A stretch of DNA of 64,000 nt from Psychromonas ingrahamii 37 (GTDB lineage: Bacteria; Pseudomonadota; Gammaproteobacteria; Enterobacterales; Psychromonadaceae), in assembly GCF_000015285.1 (NCBI RefSeq), contig NC_008709.1:558001-622000 (forward strand), given 5' to 3'. Below the pieces are notes generated by a model, which was not told where the DNA came from, made no database searches, and saw nothing but the letters and a program-made list of their open reading frames with translations. How positions within the stretch are numbered: the stretch's first letter is position 1; the number at the start of each line of letters is the position of its first letter. A program made the translations under genes and the position numbers. Positions 18,328 through 28,500 of the stretch are shown one piece after another.

Positions 18328-19482
18328 TTGCAAAAAAAAATAAATATTGTCCACTATTGGGGTGGGTGTCCGAATGTTGCAACGTCGAAAGAGCTTAGTT
18401 TTTTGATGTTAATTAAAAAATGCGCTGAACATGGCTGGAATAATTGGTTAGTGTTATCAAAATACCCTGAGAACTCTGAATTGATTGATCCTATCCTACA
18501 AACTGGTTGTGAAATTATTTATCAACCAAGATCTAAAGGTAATTTTGATCCCGCGAGTATTTATTGTAATTTTAAGCTCCTTTGGGGAATAAAATGTCAT
18601 GTATTTCATTGCTATAACGATCATACCAGCCCAATCATAGCCGCTATGTTTGCGAGGGTTCCTATTAGAGTGTGGTCTAAATTAGCAATGTCCTCTTATT
18701 ATGAGCAAGGTATTACCCCTAAAGGTTTGCAAAGGCTAATGCCAAGTACTTGGATTACTTGCTTGTTTTCGAATCGAATATTGGCAATAAGTGATGCAGC
18801 AGGAAAAGAAATATATGAACAAGTCGGTTTTAAAAATAAAGTAGCCACAGTTCAAGTACCTGTGTCACTTGAACGATTCATGACAATAACAGGTGCTGGT
18901 ATAAGAGATGAATTTAATCTTCAACAATCAGATATTGTTATTACTGCTGTTGGTCATTTCATTGAGGTAAAAGGGTGGGACATCGCAATAAAAGCCTTTG
19001 CAAGGGTTTATAAAGAAATTCCAAATGCAAAACTGTTATTGGTTGGGAAAAAAACATCTGTAGAATTCTATCAAAAAATATGTTTGCAAATTGAGCGATA
19101 TGATTTGCAAAAGCATGTGTTTTTTGCGGGTAATCGTAGCGATATTCCTGAAATTCTTAAGGCAAGTAACATCTTCATTCTACCTTCACGCTCAGAGGGT
19201 ACGCCTGCTGCGCTTATTGAGGCAATGGCTGCCGGTTTACCATGCATTGCTGCTGAAACAGGAGGCATTCCCGAAGTTATAGTTCACGGTAATAATGGTC
19301 TTATGTTTCGAAGGGAAGATGCCGAAGATCTAGCTGATAAAATTGTATGTTTGCTCTCTGATTCAGAGCTTAGGCTTCAACTAACTAAAATGGCACAGAA
19401 AAACTTGGAAAAATTTTCTATAGAAAATTATGTGGATAGCGTCTTTTCTCACTATCAGAATCTGCTTAAATATTATGATTAA
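18328..19482 (+). CDS. GT4-family glycosyltransferase
   Basis: This 384-residue GT-B enzyme has an N-terminal acceptor domain, then AVGHFIEVKGWDIAIKAF near residue 210, LLVGKK near 240 and the donor-site motif PSRSEGTPAALIEAMAAGLP near 290, followed by GGIPEVIVHGNNG. These are the standard GT4 landmarks with the ExxxxxxxE pair. It starts with TTG, chosen because AAAGGTGG lies seven bases before it and the coding pattern begins there. It is followed after about 50 bases by a NodB-type deacetylase. It probably adds one sugar during repeat-unit assembly in the cytoplasm. Confidence 0.87.
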   Translation: MQKKINIVHYWGGCPNVATSKELSFLMLIKKCAEHGWNNWLVLSKYPENSELIDPILQTGCEIIYQPRSKGNFDPASIYCNFKLLWGIKCHVFHCYNDHTSPIIAAMFARVPIRVWSKLAMSSYYEQGITPKGLQRLMPSTWITCLFSNRILAISDAAGKEIYEQVGFKNKVATVQVPVSLERFMTITGAGIRDEFNLQQSDIVITAVGHFIEVKGWDIAIKAFARVYKEIPNAKLLLVGKKTSVEFYQKICLQIERYDLQKHVFFAGNRSDIPEILKASNIFILPSRSEGTPAALIEAMAAGLPCIAAETGGIPEVIVHGNNGLMFRREDAEDLADKIVCLLSDSELRLQLTKMAQKNLEKFSIENYVDSVFSHYQNLLKYYD

Positions 19483-19535
19483 TAAAAAAGACACAAAAAA
19501 ATCGTGATGTAATGTTAACTCAGGTGTTTATTATA

Positions 19536-20555
19536 ATGAAACGTATTTTTAAAAAACTAATATTAAGCTGTCTAGATAAGTTAGGTTTTTTATATTTTTT
19601 GCACTATAAAAATCGTCATAAAATTAGCGTGTTAATGTTGCATGGTGTGATGACTCCGCATGACAATACAATCTGGAATCCGCTAAGGCCGCAGCTCTCT
19701 CCTGGTGAATTGCAGCGTGTACTTGGTATCTTATCTAGTTATTATCAATTTATCACTGTCAAGCAATGTATCGACATGCTAGAAGGAAAAATCCCATTAA
19801 TTGATAATGCATTACTCATTACCTTCGATGATGGTTATCGTAACAATATTGATTATGCCCTGCCTATTTGCGAGCAATTTGCTATTAAGCCAGTCCTATT
19901 TGTTACCACAGGCTACATAGATTCAGGCTTGCCTTTTTGGTTTGACCGCTTAGATTATGCACTGCAACAGAATATGGGAGGGGTAATCTCATTTGAATAC
20001 CAAGGAGCTAAGTATTGTTTTGATGCAACTTCTCGGCAAGCCTTAAAAACGAGTTACCAAGCATTCAGAGATCATTGTAAGCAAGTATTTACTGAGGATA
20101 TTGAAATGAATCAGTTATTTAATGCGTTATCTGAAATGCTTGAAATTCGTGCAGGGAAAGCACTACGAGAGATATCTACTGATGATGATTGGTCTGCTAT
20201 GGTTTCTTGGCCACAATTACGAGAAGCGGTAAAAACAGGTCGCTTAGATGTATCAAGCCATACTGTTGATCATTTGCGAGTCGATCGCTTACCTGAAGAG
20301 CAAATTTTAATCCAATTACAACAGTCAAAAATGCGCATAGAGCAGGAGCTAGCAGGAAAATGTCATTATTTTTGTTACCCCAATGGCAATTATAATGATT
20401 TAGCTATCAGCTTGCTGAAAAAAACTGGCTATCGTGCTGCTTTTTCAACGGATGTCGGATTGTGTGAAGTAAAGGATAGTTTAATGACTTTAAAACGTTT
20501 TAATTTCCCTGCCAATAAAACAAAAAATGAGATTCTTTATCAGCTCAATCGTTGA
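19536..20555 (+). CDS. polysaccharide deacetylase (NodB homology domain)
   Basis: The NodB core is clear: LLITFDDGYRNN (catalytic Asp-Asp) near residue 90, DVSSHTVDH (zinc-binding His pair) near 245, and FCYPNGNYND near 285, with AAFSTDVG near the end. Such enzymes remove N-acetyl or O-acetyl groups from glycans. The short basic start (MKRIFKKLILSCLDKLGF) could be a membrane anchor or interface helix. ATG at 19512 would add eight residues, but 19536 has a better-placed CAGGTG and a normal family start. Between glycosyltransferase genes it likely modifies the same polymer. Confidence 0.85.
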   Translation: MKRIFKKLILSCLDKLGFLYFLHYKNRHKISVLMLHGVMTPHDNTIWNPLRPQLSPGELQRVLGILSSYYQFITVKQCIDMLEGKIPLIDNALLITFDDGYRNNIDYALPICEQFAIKPVLFVTTGYIDSGLPFWFDRLDYALQQNMGGVISFEYQGAKYCFDATSRQALKTSYQAFRDHCKQVFTEDIEMNQLFNALSEMLEIRAGKALREISTDDDWSAMVSWPQLREAVKTGRLDVSSHTVDHLRVDRLPEEQILIQLQQSKMRIEQELAGKCHYFCYPNGNYNDLAISLLKKTGYRAAFSTDVGLCEVKDSLMTLKRFNFPANKTKNEILYQLNR

Positions 20556-20686
20556 ACTCTCTCTGTATATATATGGAGCCGTTTTATGATTTAAATATAA
20601 TTCGTTAGCTATTTTCCAGAGACAGAAAATCTGGTTATTTGTCAATATATTAATTAATGCTTACTTAAATTCAAGGTTAAAATAAT

Positions 20687-21808
20687 ATGGTAAATATTTG
20701 TCTTGTCGCTCACTTTGCATATGGAGCACTCACGGGGGGCAGTCAAGGAGCAGTCGGCGGAGTTGAAAGGCAAACGAGCCTGATGGCGAAATGGTTAGTG
20801 GCGAAAGGTCATAAAGTCTCGTTGCTGACATGGGCAGAAGGGGGTGATGATGATGAAGTAATTGATGGTGTGCAAGTGATTAAAATCTGTCGTCGAGACT
20901 CAGGGTTACCAGGTATTCGTTTTTTTCATCCAAGATGGACTGGTTTAATTAGTGCTATGAAACGTGCTAATGCTGATGTTTATTATCAAAATTGCGGTGA
21001 GTATATTACAGGGCAGGTTGCTATGTGGTGTAAAGAAAATAATAAAAAATTTCTCTATTCAGTAGCAAGTGATGCCGATGCTGATCCTCGTTTTCCTGTA
21101 ATGCATACTTTAAGAGAGCGGTGGTTATATAAGTATGGTTTATTGAATGCAGATAAGGTGATTGTCCAGACTAAAACGCAAATGAAATTATTGAAAAAAG
21201 GTTTTGATTTAGACTCTTCGATTATGCCTATGCCATGCTTAGGTCCCGATCAAACTCAATATCAACCATTAGAATGGAATACTGATAAAGCTACCATATT
21301 ATGGGCTGCTCGCATTCACGAATGTAAGCGATTAGAGTTGTTCTTACAAGTGGCGACAGAGTTACCTGAATATAATTTTGTTGTTGCTGGGAGTTCAGGT
21401 AAAGAAGATGCTTATTCACAAGGGTTAATGGATAAGATGAAGCAACTGGAGAACGTAACCTACCTGGGTATGGTCGCGCGTGCTGATATGCCTGCACTAT
21501 ATCGCGCTAGCACGGTGTTTTGCTGTTCGTCAGAATATGAAGGTTTTCCTAATACATTTTTAGAGGCATGGAGCCAAGGTTTACCTGTTGTTTCGACTTT
21601 TGATCCAGATCATTTGATACAGGAAAGAAAACTGGGGATCAGCGCAACTAATAAAGATGAATTAGTCTTGGGAATAAGTGAAATTTGTACTAATCGCGAA
21701 TTATGGCAATTACATTCGTCTAATGCACGACGTTATTATCAGGAGAATCATTCTGTTGATAAAGTTATGGAACGTTTTGAAAAAATCTTTATTAATCTTG
21801 TAAGATAA
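20687..21808 (+). CDS. GT4-family glycosyltransferase
   Basis: This 373-residue GT-B enzyme has a glycine-rich acceptor loop at the start (GGSQGAVGGVERQTS), ILWAARIHECKRLELFL near residue 205, VVAGSSG near 232 and SSEYEGFPNTFLEAWSQGLP near 283. The Glu pair in the last motif is kept. It is followed after 17 bases by another GT4 gene, and the two are probably one transcription unit. A 131-base gap before it may contain a promoter. The donor and linkage cannot be read from sequence. Confidence 0.87.
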   Translation: MVNICLVAHFAYGALTGGSQGAVGGVERQTSLMAKWLVAKGHKVSLLTWAEGGDDDEVIDGVQVIKICRRDSGLPGIRFFHPRWTGLISAMKRANADVYYQNCGEYITGQVAMWCKENNKKFLYSVASDADADPRFPVMHTLRERWLYKYGLLNADKVIVQTKTQMKLLKKGFDLDSSIMPMPCLGPDQTQYQPLEWNTDKATILWAARIHECKRLELFLQVATELPEYNFVVAGSSGKEDAYSQGLMDKMKQLENVTYLGMVARADMPALYRASTVFCCSSEYEGFPNTFLEAWSQGLPVVSTFDPDHLIQERKLGISATNKDELVLGISEICTNRELWQLHSSNARRYYQENHSVDKVMERFEKIFINLVR

Positions 21809-21825
21809 ATTTAAAAGGTCTTCTC

Positions 21826-22971
21826 ATGAAACCAATAAAACTCGCTTTTGTCACTCAGTTTCCAATTGATATAAATCGTCCTCTCGGTGGTGTAGAAGCG
21901 GTTAGTGTTAACTTGCTCCGTTCGTTGTCGGCTTATGCTGAACTTGATATTCAGGTTGTTACCCTATGCCCTAATATTACTCAAGTAACGCAAGAGAGTT
22001 GGGAGAGGGTTACAGTTCATCGTTTGCCAAAGCCGCGTGGCAGTGAGCTAATTAATGCGATCACTAAAAGTAAAGCACTGGTTGCTGATTATGTGCGGAA
22101 GTTGCAGCCAGATTTAATTCATGCTCATGATACCTATGGAATTATGGTTAATGATTTAGCTATTCCCAAGGTGTTTACCGTGCATGGCTTTATTTATGGT
22201 GACACGCTATTTGCGAATGGCCGATTTAAGTGGCTAAGATCAAAGTTATGGGAATATATTGAGAAGAGAAGTTGGGCCAAACAACCCAATATCATCTCAA
22301 TTAGTCCTTATGTTCGGGAGAACGTATCGTCAGTTACGTCTGCTAATATTTATGATATTGATAATCCTATTTCGGATAAGTTCTTTGTATTAGAGCGCAA
22401 TGAAAAAGTAGGTACTATTTTTACATCGGCCGTAATCTGTCCACGTAAAAATTCCTTGCTATTGGTTAAAGCAGTTGGTCTGTTGGTGGCTGCCGGGTAT
22501 AACGTTCAGCTCAGAATCGCAGGTAGTGTAGGAGATGAAAGGTACGCACAAGAGCAACAACGGTGGATATTAGAAAATAATCTTGAAAAGCATGTGCACT
22601 TATTGGGCAGAATCTCAACCGAAGATGTCATGAAAGAGTTAAGTTCAGCGTCTATTTATGCATTAACCTCTTTAGAGGAAAACTCACCAATGGGTATTGA
22701 AGAGGCAATGGCAGTTGGTGTACCCGTTGTTACTTCAAATAGATGCGGTATGCCCTACATGGTTAAACATAGTGAAACTGGCTATTTAGTTAATCCTTTT
22801 GACGAAAATAATATTGCTGATAAATTCAAAAAAATATTAGGTAACAGTGAGCTACAATTGGCTATGTCTATAAAATCAAAAGCATTGGCATTGGATTTAT
22901 ATCATTCTGATAATGTTGCGCGACGAACTTATGCTGTATATCGAGAATTGCAAAGCAATGCTAAGTCATAA
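21826..22971 (+). CDS. GT4-family glycosyltransferase
   Basis: This 381-residue GT-B protein shows PLGGVEAVSVNLLRSL at the acceptor side, LIHAHDTYGIM near residue 103, a donor side beginning SAVICPRKNSLLLVKAVG near 205, and LTSLEENSPMGIEEAMAVG near 285, followed by NRCGMPYMVKHSETGYLV. In the glutamate-pair motif both acidic residues are present. An AAAAGGTCTTCTC Shine-Dalgarno-like stretch precedes the ATG. It is the last intact transferase before the frameshifted VanZ-like gene. It likely acts in the same pathway as the upstream gene. Confidence 0.87.
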   Translation: MKPIKLAFVTQFPIDINRPLGGVEAVSVNLLRSLSAYAELDIQVVTLCPNITQVTQESWERVTVHRLPKPRGSELINAITKSKALVADYVRKLQPDLIHAHDTYGIMVNDLAIPKVFTVHGFIYGDTLFANGRFKWLRSKLWEYIEKRSWAKQPNIISISPYVRENVSSVTSANIYDIDNPISDKFFVLERNEKVGTIFTSAVICPRKNSLLLVKAVGLLVAAGYNVQLRIAGSVGDERYAQEQQRWILENNLEKHVHLLGRISTEDVMKELSSASIYALTSLEENSPMGIEEAMAVGVPVVTSNRCGMPYMVKHSETGYLVNPFDENNIADKFKKILGNSELQLAMSIKSKALALDLYHSDNVARRTYAVYRELQSNAKS

Positions 22972-23139
22972 TTTAGAGCGCTACGACACACTGGCAATAT
23001 TTAAGAATGAGTACCCTATTTTTAATGCCCCTATTTGATAACTAGATATCTGCTTTTGTTACACCCACTTGGGGTTTGAAATGTTAAATTACGCTTGTTT
23101 TACCTCCTTAAATATAGCCGTTATAGGTAACAATAGTTT

Positions 23140-24089
23140 GTGAATTTACAAAAAATACTCACCTTACTTATGACTTTTATATTGATAATCTTGTTCTTTT
23201 CTCGAGTGCCTGTGGTTATTTCAGATAGGTTGACGGATACGTTATGGCCAATCGGGCATATTGTTAGTTTTGCTTGTTGGGCTTGGTGGTTACTGTCATG
23301 TAATGTGTATATAAAAAGCGAGAGTAGTAAGCGACAACTGCTTTTTTTATTGCTAATCACTCTTACTATTGGGGGAGGAATAGAACTTCTGCAGCCGTTC
23401 TTCTCTCGCCGTGCGCAGCTTAGTGACCTCTATTATGACTTATTTGGTACGTTTTTTGCCTATTTGTTTTTTGGCAATTTTAACAAAAACAACAAACTTT
23501 TAATCGTTTCCCGTTTTCTTTATATTACTCTGCTTTTATACATTACGTCTCCAGCAATGCTGGCAGTTAAAGATGAATATGATCTGCGCATGGACTTTCC
23601 CATTATTGCTAAGTTTGATAGTTACTCTGAATTAACACGCTGGAAAGCAGATCTGCCATTATCAATGGTCAACACAAGTGAATTATCCGAAACAAGGGTT
23701 GCAGATACAAATTTAATGAAAGTGACCTTTGCCGCGAAAAAGGATAGCGCGCAGTATTACGTTTTTTTGCCGGCGATTGGGAAGGGTATAAGCAGATTAA
23801 GTTTTCATTTTTTAATCCTAACTAAGCTTCACTTAAGGTTAGGCTTATTATCACAGACAAAATTTATAACAAATCGAAATCCAATCATAATGATCGATTT
23901 GGAAAATGGTTATTGATCTATTCTGGGTGGAATGAGTATAACGTGGCTTTAGCCGAAATAAAAAATGCACCGACAGAAAGGGAGATAGATCTAAGCAACA
24001 TAGCCGGTGTTGATTTTTATATGTACCACCTAAAAGAGCCAATTATTCTATATATCAATAAAATAGAGCTAATGCCTCGTCTAGATTAA
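23140..24089 (+). pseudogene. VanZ-like membrane protein, frameshifted
   Basis: From the GTG start the frame encodes a VanZ-type membrane domain: TDTLWPIGHIVSFACWAWW near residue 32 and GGGIELLQPFFSRRAQ then DLYYDLFGTFFAY near 85. The frame stops at 23916, but a second frame from about 23847 continues with IITDKIYNK, NDRFGKWLLIYSGWNE and EIDLSNIAGVDFYMY to a stop at 24087-24089, as VanZ proteins with a C-terminal lectin-like domain do. One base appears to be missing near 23,845-23,850. The frameshift is either a real mutation or a sequencing error. Its role beside polysaccharide genes is unknown. Confidence 0.72.
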
Positions 24090-24220
24090 TTGGATTAGTC
24101 AGTAACATGATATATTTTTGGTGTTCTTTAGTGCGGTTAAGCTATTTCATTACTATAATTTGAGTATGTTCTGACTTTCGTTATTAACAACGTTATTAAA
24201 TGAAAAAGAGGAAAGAGACT

Positions 24221-25657
24221 ATGTTCAATAAAACACCGCGAAGTATTGCAATAAAAACATTGATGGTTGCGGCTATTTTTTTAAGTGTTCTTATTGGTTA
24301 TCAATTATGGCAAGAATATAGAATGAACGTGCTTATTAATATTGACACCAGTGCTGGGAGTATTGTCGCGGTGGATATTACCTGGCAAGATGATTCTGAT
24401 GACGAGGATGGTTTTGTTGTTGAACGAAAAGAAAGTGGTGATTTTGTGGAGGTGGCTAGATTAAATTCAAATGTGACCGCTTATACAGATTATAGCCTTG
24501 TTGCAGGAACGGCTTATTGCTATAGAATTGGGGCGTTTAATCAGGTAGGAACTGCCTATTCCGATGAATATTGTATTGACATTCCTGAGGCAGATATTGT
24601 AGTAGATACCACTTTGCCTCCGTTGACAGGCAGCGAAACGATTACCAGCGAGTTTATTACACAACCTAATGTTATCGAGCTTGCGGGGCGAGAGCTGTAT
24701 AGCTTTAAAAGTAGTGCAACTTATAATGTTGATTTTAGCAAAGATGAAGTAGAAAATATTCAGTATAATATTGCAGACGGGAACTTGTCTTATGAGGATT
24801 CAGCTTTATTTACATTCCAAGATGAAGGCAGTTACGTTGAGAGTGGTTTTGTTTCGATGCGTTACAATGAAGTAAATAACGTGAGTTTTTCACTCAATGG
24901 CAATGGTGATCCTCAAGTCGCGTCACTATATATGTCGGTTGGTGTCTGGAGTTCAGTGCCTGCTGCATTTTTAGTCATAGCTGGCGATACGAGTGATATT
25001 ATATCTATCCCCCGTGGATACGGTTGGCATTATCTGAAGATTGATATTGCCTTTGATGAGTCGATGGAGGTGAAAATCAACCCTATTGGTGTTTTTGGCG
25101 GCTATAGTGCTTTAAACGTTGCGGGTGTTGTTTTGAATGAAAAGAGCATCTCTACTAGCTTTGCTTCATTAACAGATATAAGCCTCGCTGATAGCGCGAA
25201 TATTGATGTGAGTAATGTTAAATATATGACCTCCTATTTTATTTCCGGTAATGAAAAATTGAGTAGTGGAGAAGTGATTGGGATTGATTATCTAGGAACG
25301 TCTCAGTACCAAGATGCAATATATTCATTTATTGATAATGGCCAGGTGGTTGCAACGGGTTATACTGAAATGGCGTGGAAAAAAGCTAATGTTATCTCAA
25401 TTGATTTGAAAAACAGTAGTGAGCAACCTGTTTATACCTCATTGTTTTTAAGAGCGGGAGCCTGGGTGGCTGGCACCTCACAACTCGAAATGAAACTTAA
25501 TGGAGAAACGTACCCGATAGAATTAAGTTATGGGTATGGATGGTTTTTTATTCGCGTTGATTTTGAATTTTCAGGGAATGCACATGTTGAGATAAAACCT
25601 GTTGACAATATTGGAGGCTATAGTCAAATAATGTTTGCTGGTTTAACCATGCAATAG
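24221..25657 (+). CDS. membrane-anchored fibronectin-III protein with two copies of a C-terminal domain
   Basis: A single N-terminal hydrophobic segment (TLMVAAIFLSVLIGY) anchors or exports the protein. Residues about 40-125 look like a fibronectin type III domain (VDITWQDDSDDEDGFVVER; AYCYRIGAFN). Two homologous domains of about 150 residues follow: one has YMSVGVWSS, YGWHYLKIDIAF and FGGYSALNVAGVVL, the other FLRAGAWVAG, YGWFFIRVDFEF and IGGYSQIMFAGLTM. I choose ATG at 24221 because AGGAAAGAG lies just before it; the ATG at 24200 has no ribosome site. A glycan-binding or matrix role is plausible from context, but no known domain name is assigned to the duplicated part. Confidence 0.7.
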   Translation: MFNKTPRSIAIKTLMVAAIFLSVLIGYQLWQEYRMNVLINIDTSAGSIVAVDITWQDDSDDEDGFVVERKESGDFVEVARLNSNVTAYTDYSLVAGTAYCYRIGAFNQVGTAYSDEYCIDIPEADIVVDTTLPPLTGSETITSEFITQPNVIELAGRELYSFKSSATYNVDFSKDEVENIQYNIADGNLSYEDSALFTFQDEGSYVESGFVSMRYNEVNNVSFSLNGNGDPQVASLYMSVGVWSSVPAAFLVIAGDTSDIISIPRGYGWHYLKIDIAFDESMEVKINPIGVFGGYSALNVAGVVLNEKSISTSFASLTDISLADSANIDVSNVKYMTSYFISGNEKLSSGEVIGIDYLGTSQYQDAIYSFIDNGQVVATGYTEMAWKKANVISIDLKNSSEQPVYTSLFLRAGAWVAGTSQLEMKLNGETYPIELSYGYGWFFIRVDFEFSGNAHVEIKPVDNIGGYSQIMFAGLTMQ

Positions 25658-25794
25658 GAGTGAAAAGCTACTTTCATTGAATAACGAACAATTAATGGCA
25701 AATCAGATGGTGCGATCACACTGTTTTGTTATTAGTTGTTTTTTCTATCCAATTTAATATATTCGTAGTCTTTTAACTGCTGGGAACAACTGTC

Positions 25795-25914
25795 TAATAC
25801 CAAATGCATTAATCAAGTGATCAGATTTACTATTCAAATTCATTCTGGCGGCTTTGTGAGCGTAAATCTTGCCTTTGAGCAAGTGATCATAAACTTAATG
25901 CTTTTGGTATAATT
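25795..25914. repeat. imperfect terminal-inverted-repeat element (MITE-like)
   Basis: The 25795-25815 end (TAATACCAAATGCATTAATC) reads back almost exactly at 25894-25911 as TTAATGCTTTTGGTATAA, matching 16 of 18 bases when inverted. Inside, AGATTTAC (25823-25830) pairs with GTAAATCT (25862-25869), and AAGTGATCA occurs near both ends. There is no coding capacity. The size and nested inverted repeats fit a small non-autonomous transposon or an insertion-sequence relic. Confidence 0.5.
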
Positions 25915-26011
25915 AATTAGCTCTGTTCTAGAGCTGCGCTAGTTGCTTTATTGTCTCCACCTCACGTTAACGTGGTCAACCAATTTTACTCTCCCTAGTT
26001 AAGTTATTTTC

Positions 26012-26700
26012 TCAAATACCAGTCATCATTTCAAAAGGGTTCGGGCAACGATAGCCCAAGTAAAAATGAAGACTATTGCTGTTGCACCACATAGTTATGT
26101 AATTCAATATATCTTGTTGTGCTTGATCTCGAGTAGCGTAATTGTTCCAATGCACTTTTTCCTGCTTTAGGCTACCAAAAAAACTTTCTGCCTCTGCGTT
26201 ATCCCAGCAGCAGACTTTTTTGCTCATACCCCAACGAGCTGTTGAGTCTTGAGTAGCCTTCTATATTTATCACTTGCATATTGAACACCTTGATCTGAAC
26301 GTACAATAAGCCCTGGAGGTGGATTTCGTTGCCAAATAGCCATCCTTAATGTACCACATACAAGACTTGTTTTTATTTGCTATGACATGCTCCACCCAAC
26401 CACTTTTCTAGAAGATAGATCAATAAAAACAGCAAGATATAACCAGATTTCGGTCGTCTAGAAATAGGTTATATCCCCAACATAAGCCCGATTTAGCTAA
26501 TTATATTTGATGTTTTTTTAGCTCATTTTTAAAAATAGGTTTCTTAAGTTCACTGTTTATCGTCCCTTTATATTTCTTCTTATAATGCACCCAAACACCT
26601 GCTTCTTTCATTAACCGTACTGTTTTCCAACGTCTAACTAGAAAGTACAATGCATTTGATTTTTTCTGTTTTCTATGGATTCAGTAGTTGTGATCACTGG
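26012..26700 (-). pseudogene. IS3-family OrfB transposase remnant
   Basis: The minus strand carries, in broken frames, the integrase-type transposase landmarks of IS3 elements: VRLMKEAGVWVHYKKKYKG, then YVGDITYF (first catalytic Asp), LAVFIDLSSRKVVGWSM, RSDQGVQYASDKYRRLL (second Asp), CCWDNAEAESFFGSLKQEK (catalytic Glu) and LGYRCPNPFEMMTG at the end. Several frameshifts and stops separate these blocks, and OrfA was not found upstream. A CACGTTAACGTG palindrome at 25963-25974 lies just past the C-terminus and may be near the element's end. The element is dead. Confidence 0.85.
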
Positions 26701-27000
26701 CCCCCTGATTTTTTTGTATCATTTTAATCTGGTCTAAAAACAGATTTTTTTCACACTAAACTCTTTATTAAAAAGACATTAAAACAACAAAAAAGTAAAT
26801 AAAAAAGGTCTTACTTTTCAATTTTTGTCTTCCTTTAACGGCTGTCAATACATGGATGTTCAGTTCCATAGTTACCAGTTTTTTGTTGAACCATATTTTT
26901 ATTCATGATTGATATTTTCAACAACTGTACTATCTTGAATATAGTTTAGTTTTATAACAATGGCTGTATATCTCGGTTAACCAACAAAGGGATTAAAGTT

Positions 27001-28401
27001 GTGACATCACAGAAATTTTTAGCCTCAAAATCAAATTCATACTCATTTCTCTACCGATTAATTGACTTATCAATTTTATTTTTAAGCCTTCCTTTAGCTG
27101 CTTATTTATATGGCGTTTCTTTAGGTCCAGAGCACCTTGTTGCCGTGTTAATTATTTCCATATTCTTCTTGTACTTCTCTGAATCATTTGAACTCTATCG
27201 GTCAAGGCGAATAGACCGTTTTTCAGAGATGTTTTTAAGAGTAGGGCTCTGTGTCTCTATCGCTTTTTTAGTGGCGGTTACACTCGCTTTTTTACTAAAA
27301 GAATCAGATTTTTTTTCACGTGTCACTATCGTTTTATGGTTTATGCTTAGTCTTTTTTTTAGTTTATTTTGGCGGGTATTGCAACGTCAATGTATAAAAG
27401 CATGTCTTAAATCAGGCATATTTGTTAAGAAAGTCGCTATTGTCGGAGCGACAGATTCTGCTGTTAATTTATTTAAAGAAATACAAAATAATAATGAGTT
27501 AGGTTATGAATTAGTTGGTGTTTATGATGATCGCTCCTTAGATAGAGTACATAAGGTGTTAAATCTAAATGTGATTGGGCGGGTTGAAGATGCCATTAAG
27601 CAAGCGCGAGATGGCAATATTGATATTTTGTTTCTTGCGCTTCCTTTACAAGCAGAAAAACGTATTGGAGATATCTTATTATTGTTAGGTGATACAACCG
27701 TTGATGTGCACTATTTGCCTAACTTTTTTGTGTCTAATTTGATTCATTCCCGTGTTGAGCATGTGGGAGCTGTTGATACATTGAGTGTTTATGAGTCCCC
27801 TTATCTGGGACCTAAAAGATGGCTTAAGCGTACAGAAGATATTGTCGGAAGCCTTATTATTCTTTGTGTCATTGCCATACCATTGTTATTGATATCGTTG
27901 GCTATCAAGGTTACCTCTTCAGGCCCTATTTTGTTTAAACAGCGCCGTTATGGATTAAGGGGAGAGGAGATACTTGTTTGGAAATTTAGATCCATGTATG
28001 TAATGGAAAGTGATGGGAAAGTTATACAAGCTACCAAAAATGATCCGCGAATAACTCCTTTGGGTGCTTTTTTGCGTTGCTCATCTTTAGATGAATTACC
28101 GCAGTTTTTTAATGTGTTGCGTGGAGATATGTCTCTTGTTGGGCCTAGACCACACGCAGTTGCACATAATGAAGAATATCGCCGTAAAGTGCAGTTTTAT
28201 ATGCTTAGGCATAAAGTAAAACCAGGCATCACCGGGTGGGCACAAATAAATGGATGGCGAGGAGAAACCGACACACTTGAGAAAATGGAAAAACGTGTTG
28301 AATTTGATTTGCAGTACATAAAAACTTGGTCACTTTGGTTCGATTTAAAAATAATTTGGTTAACCATTTTTAAAGGTTTTGTGGGGAAAAATGCATATTA
28401 A
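27001..28401 (+). CDS. undecaprenyl-phosphate sugar phosphotransferase (WcaJ/WbaP type)
   Basis: This 466-residue polyprenyl glycosylphosphotransferase has four N-terminal helices within residues 15-125, a CoA-binding-like middle domain (KKVAIVGATDSAVNLFKEI near 145), a fifth hydrophobic segment near 290 and the catalytic domain: KRTEDIVGS, KQRRYGLRGEEILVWKFRSM, LGAFLRCSSLDELPQFFNV, LVGPRPHAVAHNEEY and KPGITGWAQINGWRG. It transfers a hexose-1-phosphate to undecaprenyl phosphate and so starts the repeat unit made by the island. GTG is used as start, with AAAGGG upstream. It is followed by a clear hairpin terminator. Confidence 0.92.
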   Translation: MTSQKFLASKSNSYSFLYRLIDLSILFLSLPLAAYLYGVSLGPEHLVAVLIISIFFLYFSESFELYRSRRIDRFSEMFLRVGLCVSIAFLVAVTLAFLLKESDFFSRVTIVLWFMLSLFFSLFWRVLQRQCIKACLKSGIFVKKVAIVGATDSAVNLFKEIQNNNELGYELVGVYDDRSLDRVHKVLNLNVIGRVEDAIKQARDGNIDILFLALPLQAEKRIGDILLLLGDTTVDVHYLPNFFVSNLIHSRVEHVGAVDTLSVYESPYLGPKRWLKRTEDIVGSLIILCVIAIPLLLISLAIKVTSSGPILFKQRRYGLRGEEILVWKFRSMYVMESDGKVIQATKNDPRITPLGAFLRCSSLDELPQFFNVLRGDMSLVGPRPHAVAHNEEYRRKVQFYMLRHKVKPGITGWAQINGWRGETDTLEKMEKRVEFDLQYIKTWSLWFDLKIIWLTIFKGFVGKNAY

Positions 28402-28403
28402 AA

Positions 28404-28449
28404 GAGGGTGTTAAAATCGGCTCTGTTCCAGAATCCTTTTTACACCCTC
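28404..28449 (+). terminator. hairpin terminator after the phosphotransferase gene
   Basis: GAGGGTGT (28404-28411) pairs perfectly with ACACCCTC (28442-28449), and the stem can extend into AAAA/TTTT after one mismatch. It begins just past the phosphotransferase stop. The T-run lies inside the stem rather than after it, so it may work for both strands. Confidence 0.6.
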
Positions 28450-28500
28450 AATATTGTTGTCTATACCCGACATTACACATCAGTTTTAGGAATAAACCAT

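Noticed and set aside
24467..24664. Minus-strand ORF inside the fibronectin-type gene
   Set aside because: It lies fully inside a better-supported coding region and has no ribosome site or recognisable domain.
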